From Mycolicibacterium agri (GTDB taxonomy: Bacteria > Actinomycetota > Actinomycetes > Mycobacteriales > Mycobacteriaceae): a stretch of 64,000 bases of DNA. The notes below the pieces were generated by a model. It was not told the DNA's origin. It made no database searches and was given only the letters and a program-made list of their open reading frames with translations. Where the stretch lies: the NCBI RefSeq assembly GCF_002553505.1, contig NZ_PDCP01000011.1, forward strand, positions 57,505-121,504. Direction: 5' to 3'. Of the stretch, positions 55,606 to 64,000 are shown piece after piece. The translations under genes and the position numbers were made by a program. Numbering within the stretch: the first letter of the stretch is position 1; the number at the start of each line of letters is the position of its first letter.

Positions 55606-56505
55606 ATGTCGCGTCGTCATCCCATCATCTCCGTCACCGGGTCCTCGGGCGCCGGAACCACGTCCGTGATGCGGACCTTCGAGCAGATCTTCCGCCGCGA
55701 AGGCGTCAACGTGGCCTACGTCGAGGGCGACAGCTTTCACCGGTACGACCGCCAGGAGATGAAGGCCGCCATCGCCGAGGCACATGCCCGCGGCGACCAC
55801 TCCTTCAGCCATTTCGGTCCGCAGGCAAACCTTTTCGAAGAGCTCGAGGAGTTGTTCCGCAGCTACGGCGAAACCGGTACGGGAAGGTTCCGCAAGTATC
55901 TCCACGACGAAACCGAAGCCGCCCCGTACAGCCAGCCTCCGGGCACTTTCACGCCGTGGGAGGATCTGCCGCCCGACACGGACATGCTCTTCTACGAGGG
56001 TCTGCACGGCGCCATCGAGACCGACAAGGTCAACGTCGCCCGGCATGCCGATCTACGCATCGGCGTGGTCCCTGTGATCAACCTGGAGTGGATACAGAAG
56101 CTGCACCGGGACAGGTTCGTTCGCGGCTACACCTCAGAAGCCGTGACCGACACGATCCTGCGGCGAATGCCGGACTACGTCAACTACATCTGTCCGCAGT
56201 TCTCCAACACCGATGTGAATTTCCAGCGGGTGCCGATGGTCGACACGTCGAACCCGTTCATCGCCAGGACGATCCCGACGGCGGACGAGTCGATGCTGAT
56301 CATCAGGTTCCGCGACCCGCACGGCATCGACTTTCCGTATCTACTTGCCATGCTGCATGATTCGTTTATGTCGCGGCCCAACACCATCGTGTGCCCCGGC
56401 GGCAAGATGGATCTGGCGATGCAGCTGATCTTCACCCCGATGATCCTGCGGTTGGTGGAGCGGCGCAATGCCGCGCTGCCCGACGTCGAACTCGTCACGC
56501 AGTGA
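55606..56505 (+). CDS. prk: Phosphoribulokinase
   Basis: 299 residues, 2 bp after fbp. Class I (proteobacterial) type: P-loop SVTGSSGAGTTS (Gly12-Thr19), VEGDSFHRYDR, FYEGLHGAIETDKVNVA, and KLHRDRFVRGYTSEAV. Makes ribulose-1,5-bisphosphate for RuBisCO; diagnostic for a working Calvin cycle. Confidence 0.96.
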   Translation: MSRRHPIISVTGSSGAGTTSVMRTFEQIFRREGVNVAYVEGDSFHRYDRQEMKAAIAEAHARGDHSFSHFGPQANLFEELEELFRSYGETGTGRFRKYLHDETEAAPYSQPPGTFTPWEDLPPDTDMLFYEGLHGAIETDKVNVARHADLRIGVVPVINLEWIQKLHRDRFVRGYTSEAVTDTILRRMPDYVNYICPQFSNTDVNFQRVPMVDTSNPFIARTIPTADESMLIIRFRDPHGIDFPYLLAMLHDSFMSRPNTIVCPGGKMDLAMQLIFTPMILRLVERRNAALPDVELVTQ

Positions 56506-56509
56506 GAGG

Positions 56510-57094
56510 TCACCGGGACAGCGAGCGTACGACGATCTCGGTGGCCAGTTGAGCGGTGAAGTGACGTGATGTGCGGGGGCCCGCCAATTCCGCCAGTCGG
56601 AAGTCGCCGCAGACGTGGCGGCGGCTTGCGGCGGCGACCGCATACATCGCGCTGCTGCTGACCAACGCCGTCGTATCGGTCTGCACCGCAGGGCAATCGC
56701 TGTCTCGTACCGTGCCGTCCTCGCCGGGGACGCGCGGGTGTCCGGCGTCGATGACGACGAGCCCGGTGAAGCGTTCACGCTCGGCGGCCGCGATATTCCA
56801 GGCCAGCTCGCCGCCGACCCGGTCACCGACGAGCAGGCCGCTGCGCACCCTCAGCTGGTCGAGCACACGAAGCATCGCTTTTGCGGTGAGCCGGGGATCG
56901 GCGGGAACGACCACTGTGCGCAACGCCGCCACGTGGAGCCGTCTGCGGACGTCTTCGAAGGCGGCCCGATGCGGTCCGTCCTCCTCGATCATGATGACGC
57001 AACGTGCACTGTCCGGTCCTGACAGGGCCACGGGAACCTGGAATCCGTCGATGGTGTCGACGTGGCGCTGCGCCGCTGGGCACATCGTCATCAT
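56510..57094 (-). CDS. Alpha/beta-hydrolase-like protein of the RuBisCO operon
   Basis: 194 residues, ATG 57094 overlapping the rbcS stop (ATGA). Pattern of a small alpha/beta-hydrolase core ([35 protein letters not shown]). The nucleophile position reads GDRVGG rather than GxSxG, so it may be catalytically dead. It takes the place where red-type operons often carry cbbX. Function unknown. Ends 5 bp from the convergent prk. Confidence 0.7.
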   Translation of the reverse strand: MMTMCPAAQRHVDTIDGFQVPVALSGPDSARCVIMIEEDGPHRAAFEDVRRRLHVAALRTVVVPADPRLTAKAMLRVLDQLRVRSGLLVGDRVGGELAWNIAAAERERFTGLVVIDAGHPRVPGEDGTVRDSDCPAVQTDTTALVSSSAMYAVAAASRRHVCGDFRLAELAGPRTSRHFTAQLATEIVVRSLSR

Positions 57095-57510
57095 CCGTAG
57101 CGCTTTCCTGGCGGCAGATCGGTCGCGTAGGCGTGTGTGGTGTAGCCGATGCGACGATCCGACAACTCCGCGCGCTCCAACCGAAATCCCGGCTCCTCTT
57201 TCGGGCGCTGCACGATGAACGAGAACGCGGTGGTCTGGCGTCCGAGTCGGGCGTCATAGGCGTTCAAGCGCACGTACGCATTGGGATATGCGCTGCGGCA
57301 TGCGTTGACTTCCAGCAGGACACCTGCGGCGTCGGTGAGGTCGAACATCGGCAGACCCCACATCTCCCAGTAGACGTTGCGCGGATGCGGGTCGTCGGTG
57401 AACTCCACCGACAGCGGCCAGTTGTTCTTCAGCGCGTAGTTGATCTGGGCGGTGATCTCCTCGTCGGTGAAATCGGGAAGGTAGGAGAACGTTCCCTGCG
57501 TGATGCGCAT
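57091..57510 (-). CDS. cbbS: RuBisCO small subunit
   Basis: 139 residues, [19 protein letters not shown], then [33 protein letters not shown]. The form I red-type small subunit with a C-terminal hairpin extension, as expected for form IC/IE. 16 bp downstream of cbbL. Confidence 0.96.
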   Translation of the reverse strand: MRITQGTFSYLPDFTDEEITAQINYALKNNWPLSVEFTDDPHPRNVYWEMWGLPMFDLTDAAGVLLEVNACRSAYPNAYVRLNAYDARLGRQTTAFSFIVQRPKEEPGFRLERAELSDRRIGYTTHAYATDLPPGKRYG

Positions 57511-57526
57511 GATGTGTCCTGTCTGC

Positions 57527-59018
<1,492 letters not shown>

Positions 59019-59020
59019 GT

Positions 59021-59036
59021 AATCACTTAAGTGATT
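59021..59036. promoter_or_regulatory. Perfect 16-bp palindrome between cbbL and fba
   Basis: AATCACTTAAGTGATT, fully self-complementary, 64 bp from the cbbL start and 94 bp from fba. Its place in the divergent promoter makes it a likely operator for a dimeric regulator of CO2-fixation genes. It is not the T-N11-A form expected for CbbR. Confidence 0.6.
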
Positions 59037-59129
59037 CCCCCCGGTGTTTCCACCACTTCGGTGAGGTCGGAGCGGGTCGCGCCGCATACCTTGGCTACGA
59101 CAGACCAAGCATCGGAGGGCTTACATCAC

Positions 59130-60128
59130 ATGACGAAATGCCGACAGACCGCGGCGCGAATGGTCGCCTATGGCAAAGGGATTCTGGCCGCCGACGAAAG
59201 CGTGGCGACGATGTCCAAGCGGCTGGCCGACGCCGGGGTGGAACCCACGGCGGAGAATCGGCGCATCTACCGCGAACTGCTCGCCACCGCGCCCGGCCTG
59301 TCGGAATCCGTTTCGGGGATCATCTTCTGCGACGAGACACTGCGTCAGACGTTCAGCGACGGCACCCCATTCGCTGCGGGAGTGTCCGAACTGGGAATCC
59401 TGCCGGGAATCAAGGTCGACACCGGCGCGAAGCCGTGCCCGGGCCTGCCCGGCGAGACGGTCACCGAGGGGCTCGACGGACTGCCTGCACGCCTGGCGGA
59501 GTACGCCGAACTCGGAGCGGTCTTCGCGAAGTGGCGGGCGGTCTTCAAGATCACCGCCGAAACGCCGAGCCGTGGCGCGATCCGCGCGAACGCCAATGCG
59601 CTCGCTCGCTATGCCGCCGCGTGCCAGGAGGCGGGCATCGTGCCGATCGTCGAACCCGAAGTGCTCTCCGACGGAGAGCATAACCGCGGAGTCTGCAGGG
59701 ACGTCACCAGCGAAGTGCATGCGGCGCTTCGGGCCGAGCTCGCGCTTCTGAATGTCGACCTGGCCGGAATCGTGTTGAAGCCCAACATGGTTCTAGAAGG
59801 GCAGGGTTATGGACGGGAATCGTCGCCGGCGGAGGTCGCCGAGATCACCGTTTCGGTGCTGCGAGCCTGGCCGGATGATCTCGCAGGCGTGGCGTTCCTG
59901 TCCGGTGGACAGTCTCCCGAGCGCGCGACCGCGAACCTCGAGGCGATGCAGACGTACGCGACGCCATGGCCGTTGACATTCTCGTTCGGTCGCGCCTTGG
60001 TGTCTCCCGCCCTGGCCGCGTGGCACGGTGATCCCGAACTCGTGTCCGCGGGTCAGCAGGCGCTGCTGGAGCGGGTCGCGGCCAACGGCGCCGCGGTGCG
60101 TCAACGCGGTGAGCTGCAATCGGTTTGA
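59130..60128 (+). CDS. fba: Class I fructose-bisphosphate aldolase
   Basis: 332 residues from ATG 59130, with CGGAGGG upstream. Eukaryote-like class I aldolase: KGILAADES near residue 14, FKWRAV-like segment, Schiff-base Lys217 in VLKPNMVLEGQG, and FLSGGQSPERATANL. Mycobacteria usually rely on class II Fba, so this copy likely serves the Calvin cycle (FBP, and possibly SBP, condensation). Its last 28 bp overlap the convergent small gene. Confidence 0.94.
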   Translation: MTKCRQTAARMVAYGKGILAADESVATMSKRLADAGVEPTAENRRIYRELLATAPGLSESVSGIIFCDETLRQTFSDGTPFAAGVSELGILPGIKVDTGAKPCPGLPGETVTEGLDGLPARLAEYAELGAVFAKWRAVFKITAETPSRGAIRANANALARYAAACQEAGIVPIVEPEVLSDGEHNRGVCRDVTSEVHAALRAELALLNVDLAGIVLKPNMVLEGQGYGRESSPAEVAEITVSVLRAWPDDLAGVAFLSGGQSPERATANLEAMQTYATPWPLTFSFGRALVSPALAAWHGDPELVSAGQQALLERVAANGAAVRQRGELQSV

Positions 60129-60304
60129 CGCCGGGCCAAGACCCACATTCCTCGACGCGTGCGGTCGACTATCTCGCGGCCGCCGTCGTCGTACTGAATC
60201 AGGATGTGGCCCTTGTAGGCTGCGCGCACGCGCCCGGTCCTGCCGAAAACACCGCGCGCCACCCGGATGCGATCACCGGCCGTAACGACAGTGGTGTCGG
60301 TCAT
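60101..60304 (-). CDS. Small KOW/SH3-like protein, unknown function
   Basis: 67 residues from ATG 60304, behind GGAGG. Contains GDRIRVARGVFGRTGRVR and then HILIQYDDGGREIV, a KOW-like beta-barrel pattern. Between the nuo operon (92 bp upstream, same strand) and fba (convergent, overlapping). Could be RNA-binding or an enzyme accessory; no family confirmed. Confidence 0.65.
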   Translation of the reverse strand: MTDTTVVTAGDRIRVARGVFGRTGRVRAAYKGHILIQYDDGGREIVDRTRRGMWVLARRQTDCSSPR

Positions 60305-60396
60305 TGCGCTGCCTCCCTCAATCGGACACGATGCCACCAGTTTCCGTGACAGAAGCCGGCGGCTCAACCCCGAAGTGGGGGAATGGTGGGGGTGTG

Positions 60397-61917
60397 TCAG
60401 CCGAGGAACTCGCCGACCGACCCGGCGATGGCGAGCACGGGTTGCGGCGTGATGCCCAAGAGGACCGTCACGGCTGCCGCGACGCCAACCACGGTGGCAG
60501 TGGATCGAGCGGGCGCGGCGGGTAGCGGGGTCTGCGGAGTCGGCTCCGAGAAGAACATCCTCACGATCACCCGCGCATAGGCGTAGGCGGCGATGGCGCT
60601 GCTGAGTGCCCCGACGACGACCAACGCCATCGCGCCGTCGGATGCGGCGGCCTGGAAGATCGCCACCTTGCTGACGAATCCGCTTGTCAGCGGGATGCCC
60701 GCGATGCCGAGCAGATAGACCGCCATCGCAGCGCTGAGCGCCGGTGACCGCCGCCCCAAGCCGGCCCAGCGCCTCGTGTCGGTCTCCTCCCGTCCATCGT
60801 CGCCGCGGATCAGGTACACGGTGGCGAACGCGCCGATCGTGCTGAACCCGTATGCGGTGAGGTAGAACAGGGTCGACGTCAGCCCAGCACCACCGGCCGA
60901 GACGCCGAGCAGCAGGAAACCGACGTTGGCGACCGACGAGTATGCCAGCAGACGCTTGATGTCGGTCTGCGCCACCGTCAGCAGAGCCGCCAGCACCATT
61001 GTCAACGCCGCGATCGTCCACAGCACCGGCCGCCAGTCGATTGTCAGGGTTGGCAGCGCCACCGAGAAGATCCGCAGCATGGCGCCGAACGCCGCCAATT
61101 TTGTTGCGGCGGCCATGAATCCGGTGACCGGGGTCGGGGCACCCTGGTAGACGTCGGGCACCCAGAAGTGGAACGGCACCGCGCCGATCTTGAACAGCAG
61201 CCCGGCGGTCAACAGTGCGACGCCGGCCACCGCGAGCGCAGAGTGTTGATCGGTCCGGGCGAGCGCTTCTGCGATGCCCGTAAGCGACAGGGTGCCCGCA
61301 TGACCGTAGAGCAGAGCCAGGCCGTAGAGGAAGAGCGCGGACGAGAGTGCCCCGAGCAGAAAGTACTTCAGCGCCGCCTCGTGGGAGAGCAGCCTGCGGT
61401 GTCGCGCCAGCGCGCACATCAGATAAAGGGGAAGCGAAAGCACCTCGAGTGCAACGAATATCGTCAGAAGATCCGCACTTGCCGGAAACAGCAACAGGCC
61501 GCCGACCGCGAGCAGGTAGAAGGGGAAGACCTCGGTTTGGGCCGATCCGGCTTGGATACTCGCTCGTTCGACGGCGCTGCCGGGCACACTGGACGCCGAC
61601 GCGGCGAACGCGGTCAACCGGCTCTCGGCGATCGGTGCGAGCGCCAGAAGCGCCGTCAGAAGGATGACCGCTTGAAGGAAGAGCGTTGGCCCGTCGATCG
61701 TCACCGATCCCATCACCGCGCTGCCGTGGTGGTCTCTGAGCAGGCAGACGGCGAGGAAGGCTGCGCCAAGCGCGGCGGAGCTGAGCGCCAGCTGGACAGG
61801 GTAGCACCGGTTGCGCGACACGAATGCCTCGACGAGGACGCCGGCGATCGCGGCGCCGAAGATGATGAGCATCGGCGACAGTAGGCCGTATTCAACATTG
61901 GGTGCTTGAAGGTTCAT
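60397..61917 (-). CDS. nuoN: NADH-quinone oxidoreductase subunit N
   Basis: 506 residues, about 14 membrane spans. Proton-pumping antiporter-like domain with the conserved Glu of FVALEVLSLPLYL, Lys in HEAALKYFLLGALSSA, KIGAVPFHFWVPDVYQG and VAQTDIKRLLAYSSVANVGF. Coupled to nuoM by ATGA. Last gene of the nuo operon whose start lies beyond the window. Confidence 0.94.
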   Translation of the reverse strand: MNLQAPNVEYGLLSPMLIIFGAAIAGVLVEAFVSRNRCYPVQLALSSAALGAAFLAVCLLRDHHGSAVMGSVTIDGPTLFLQAVILLTALLALAPIAESRLTAFAASASSVPGSAVERASIQAGSAQTEVFPFYLLAVGGLLLFPASADLLTIFVALEVLSLPLYLMCALARHRRLLSHEAALKYFLLGALSSALFLYGLALLYGHAGTLSLTGIAEALARTDQHSALAVAGVALLTAGLLFKIGAVPFHFWVPDVYQGAPTPVTGFMAAATKLAAFGAMLRIFSVALPTLTIDWRPVLWTIAALTMVLAALLTVAQTDIKRLLAYSSVANVGFLLLGVSAGGAGLTSTLFYLTAYGFSTIGAFATVYLIRGDDGREETDTRRWAGLGRRSPALSAAMAVYLLGIAGIPLTSGFVSKVAIFQAAASDGAMALVVVGALSSAIAAYAYARVIVRMFFSEPTPQTPLPAAPARSTATVVGVAAAVTVLLGITPQPVLAIAGSVGEFLG

Positions 61918-63446
61918 CGCGCCGGGCCTTCTGCAAGTTTGGGTGCGGGATCGGGTTGCTCGATCGTGGTCAGGGTGTGGCTGACGGCTGGATTGATCAC
62001 GTCGAGCGCGGGTTTGGGATAGATACCAAGCACCAGCAGCAGCGCGATCAACGGCGCCACCACCACGAGTTCGCGGGGCAGCAGGTCACGCAGCCGGTCG
62101 TTGCCGTCGGTGACGGGCCCGCCCATCATCCGCTGATACATCCACAGGATGTAGATCGCCGAGAGCACCAACGCGGTCGACGCCACCACCGCGGCAAGGG
62201 GATACCGGCTGAATGTTCCGATCAGGACCAGGAATTCGCTGATGAACGGCGCCAGGCCGGGTAGTGACAGGGTGGCCAGTCCGGCGACGAGGAAGGTGCC
62301 TGCCAGCACGGGCGCGACTTTCTGCACGCCGCCGTAGGCGCTGATGAGGCGGGTTCCCCTGCGGGATACCAGGAATCCGGCGATCAGGAACAGTGCGGCG
62401 GTGGACAGGCCGTGGTTGACCATGTACAGCGTCGATCCCGATTGCCCCTGGGTGGTCATCACGAAAATGCCGAGAATGATGAACCCGAAGTGGCTGATCG
62501 AGGTGTAGGCGATCAGCCGCATGACATCGCTCTGCCCGATCGCGAGAATGGCGCCGTAGAGGATACTCACCACCGCGAGCGTGATGAGCAGCGGTTGGAA
62601 ATGCCTTGTGGCGTCGGGGAAAAGTCCCACACCGTAGCGAAGCATGCCGAAGGTGCCGAGCTTGTCCACCACCGCCATCATGAGGACGGCGGTGACGGGC
62701 TTGGCGGCTGTCGCGACGCCGGGGAGCCAGGTATGCAGCGGCCACAGCGGGGCCTTCACGGCGAACGCGAACATGAAACCGAGGAAGATGAGGTTGCTGA
62801 CGGCCGGTGATGCGTCACGCATCGCGGTGGTGAGCGCGCGCACGTCCATGGTGGCTGGGCCGGCGGCCGATCCGACGAGATACAGGCCGATGACCGCGGT
62901 GAGCATGATCAGCCCGCCGATGAGGTTGTACAGCAGGAACTTCACCGCCGCTTTCGCTTTCCTCGGGCCACCGAATCGTCCGATGAGGAGGTAAAGCGGG
63001 ATGAGTGTCGCCTCGAAGAGCACGTAGAACAGCAGCACGTCGAGCGCGCACAGTGACAGCAGCACCATCGACTCGACGATCAGCAGCAGCGCGACATAGC
63101 TGTTGGCGGCGAACGGGCGGTCACCGGCGTCGTTCCAGCCGGCCACGATCAGCAGCGGCACAAGCACCGCGGTGAGGACGACGAGGGCGAGGGCGATGCC
63201 GTCGACGCCGAGGGTGTATCCGGTGCCGAACGAAGGTATCCACGGGTGGTTTTCGATGAACTGGTACCGCGGGCCGGCTGGCTCGAATCCTCGCGTCACC
63301 CATGCGGCGACCGCAAGCGTCGTCACCGCCGCCAACAAGCCGAGCGTTTTGACGACAGCCGGGTTCGATTGTCGCGCAAGCAACACGACCGCAGCGCCGG
63401 CGAGTGGAACAAGCCACAGGATTGTCAGCCACGGGGTCCCGGTCAT
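61914..63446 (-). CDS. nuoM: NADH-quinone oxidoreductase subunit M
   Basis: 510 residues from ATG 63446 (MTGTPWLTILWLVPLAG); a longer frame upstream has no support. Conserved Glu in FYVLFEATLIPLYLLIG, AFAVKAPLWPLHTWLP and IGQSDVMRLIAYTSISHFGF. Starts overlap the nuoL stop by 4 bp. Proton-channel subunit of complex I. Confidence 0.95.
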   Translation of the reverse strand: MTGTPWLTILWLVPLAGAAVVLLARQSNPAVVKTLGLLAAVTTLAVAAWVTRGFEPAGPRYQFIENHPWIPSFGTGYTLGVDGIALALVVLTAVLVPLLIVAGWNDAGDRPFAANSYVALLLIVESMVLLSLCALDVLLFYVLFEATLIPLYLLIGRFGGPRKAKAAVKFLLYNLIGGLIMLTAVIGLYLVGSAAGPATMDVRALTTAMRDASPAVSNLIFLGFMFAFAVKAPLWPLHTWLPGVATAAKPVTAVLMMAVVDKLGTFGMLRYGVGLFPDATRHFQPLLITLAVVSILYGAILAIGQSDVMRLIAYTSISHFGFIILGIFVMTTQGQSGSTLYMVNHGLSTAALFLIAGFLVSRRGTRLISAYGGVQKVAPVLAGTFLVAGLATLSLPGLAPFISEFLVLIGTFSRYPLAAVVASTALVLSAIYILWMYQRMMGGPVTDGNDRLRDLLPRELVVVAPLIALLLVLGIYPKPALDVINPAVSHTLTTIEQPDPAPKLAEGPAR

Positions 63447-64000
63447 CGCAGCACCGCCAGCGTTGCGGCCGTGACGAGTGCTGCGCCTGCGAGCATGGAT
63501 AGGGCGTAGGAGCGGGCGAATCCGGTTTGTAGGAGGCGTAGCCCGTTGGAGATACGGGCGATGAGGATGGCCAGTCCGGTTGCGGCGCCGTCGATTCCTT
63601 TGTCGTCGATGACGACCAGGTCGCGGGTGAGGACTTGGCCGGGCTTCATCAGCAGCTCCTCGTTGATCACATCGCCGTAGAGGTCTTTGCGGGCGGCCAC
63701 GGTCAGTGCGGACACCTCTTCCGGTGCGGTATCGGGCACCGCTGCGAGGGCATACATGCGGTAGGCGATCATGATGCCCAGCGCCACCACCGACAACACC
63801 ACGATGGTGACCACCCACGCAGGCACCACATGGTGCTCCTCGTGGGTGCCGACGACGGGTTGCAGCCAGTGGGTCAGGGTGCCGCCGATGGCCAGTACCG
63901 CACCCGAGGCCACCGAACCCACCGCGAGCAGGATCATCGGCCAGGTCATCACCGCGGGTGCTTCGTGCGGATGGGCATCGGGGGCCCAGCGGCGTTGCCC
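63443..64000 (-). CDS. nuoL: NADH-quinone oxidoreductase subunit L, C-terminal part (5' end outside window)
   Basis: Open to the window edge; 185 residues visible. RWAPDAHPHEAPAVMTWPMILLAVGSV is the usual end of the NuoL pump domain, followed by the lateral helix region and terminal span (DKGIDGAATGLA, LQTGFARSYAL). Fits complex I better than DabB or MrpA because nuoM and nuoN follow. Confidence 0.93.
   Translation of the reverse strand, partial: GQRRWAPDAHPHEAPAVMTWPMILLAVGSVASGAVLAIGGTLTHWLQPVVGTHEEHHVVPAWVVTIVVLSVVALGIMIAYRMYALAAVPDTAPEEVSALTVAARKDLYGDVINEELLMKPGQVLTRDLVVIDDKGIDGAATGLAILIARISNGLRLLQTGFARSYALSMLAGAALVTAATLAVLR

Noticed and set aside
60397..64000. NuoL/M-like genes as a DAB inorganic-carbon pump beside RuBisCO
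   Set aside because: Order nuoL-nuoM-nuoN with overlapping starts and all three subunit-specific motifs is complex I; no DabA (DUF2309) gene is seen.

Overview
The window is high-GC actinobacterial DNA and almost certainly comes from a rapidly growing Mycobacterium (Mycolicibacterium). The left part keeps the gene order of the M. tuberculosis Rv0954-Rv0996 block: perM, purN, purH, the AAA/VWA pair, the echA7-fadE12-accA2-accD2-fadE13 operon, rpmF, mprAB, pepD, moaB2, mscL, fmdB-like, galU, glp, rimJ and glpR. It also carries an MspA-type porin and an MmpS/MmpL pair, both typical of this group. Rv numbers are recalled synteny, not a search result.

Layout. 1-5.4 kb: end of a PLP decarboxylase, two membrane proteins, and purN-purH. 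5.4-11.4 kb: a lipoprotein, a cobalt-type nitrile hydratase operon (beta, alpha, accessory), and a MoxR-like AAA ATPase with its VWA partner. 11.4-15 kb: a frameshifted 13E12-type HNH gene behind a LexA box, a DUF1707 protein, an SDR-like protein and a small secreted acidic protein. 15.4-23.8 kb: a six-gene minus-strand acyl-CoA carboxylase/dehydrogenase operon led by an AtuA-like gene, with a 27-bp tandem repeat carrying ribosome-binding sites in front. 24-36.9 kb: rpmF, the MprAB envelope-stress system with pepD and moaB2, an MspA porin, mscL, an FmdB-like zinc-ribbon gene behind a CIRCE element, galU, and glp-rimJ-glpR. A tRNA-Ala(CGC) follows at 36.9 kb. 37-41.4 kb: mmpS-mmpL with a divergent TetR regulator.

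41.4-64 kb is accessory and chemolithotrophic in character. A minus-strand operon of at least 12 tightly overlapping genes encodes [NiFe]-hydrogenase maturation: HypC twice, HypD, HypE, HypF, two SIS-domain proteins (one fused to a HypC domain), an NHL propeller, a NifU-Rieske protein and several uncharacterised proteins. Divergent from it are an AraC regulator with a coupled 21-codon leader ORF, then hypA, hypB, class I fructose-1,6-bisphosphatase and phosphoribulokinase. Facing these are genes for RuBisCO small and large subunits and a hydrolase-like protein, then divergent class I aldolase. Finally comes the 3' end of a complex I operon (nuoL-nuoM-nuoN). Together these genes link H2 oxidation (NiFe cofactor assembly) to CO2 fixation (Calvin cycle). 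No hydrogenase structural gene, maturation protease, CbbX or CbbR lies in the window, so those must be elsewhere if the system works.

No insertion sequence, prophage, CRISPR array, rRNA or replication origin was seen. Start codons were chosen from ribosome-binding sites, family N-termini and stop/start overlaps, and several are alternatives among GTG/TTG/ATG.
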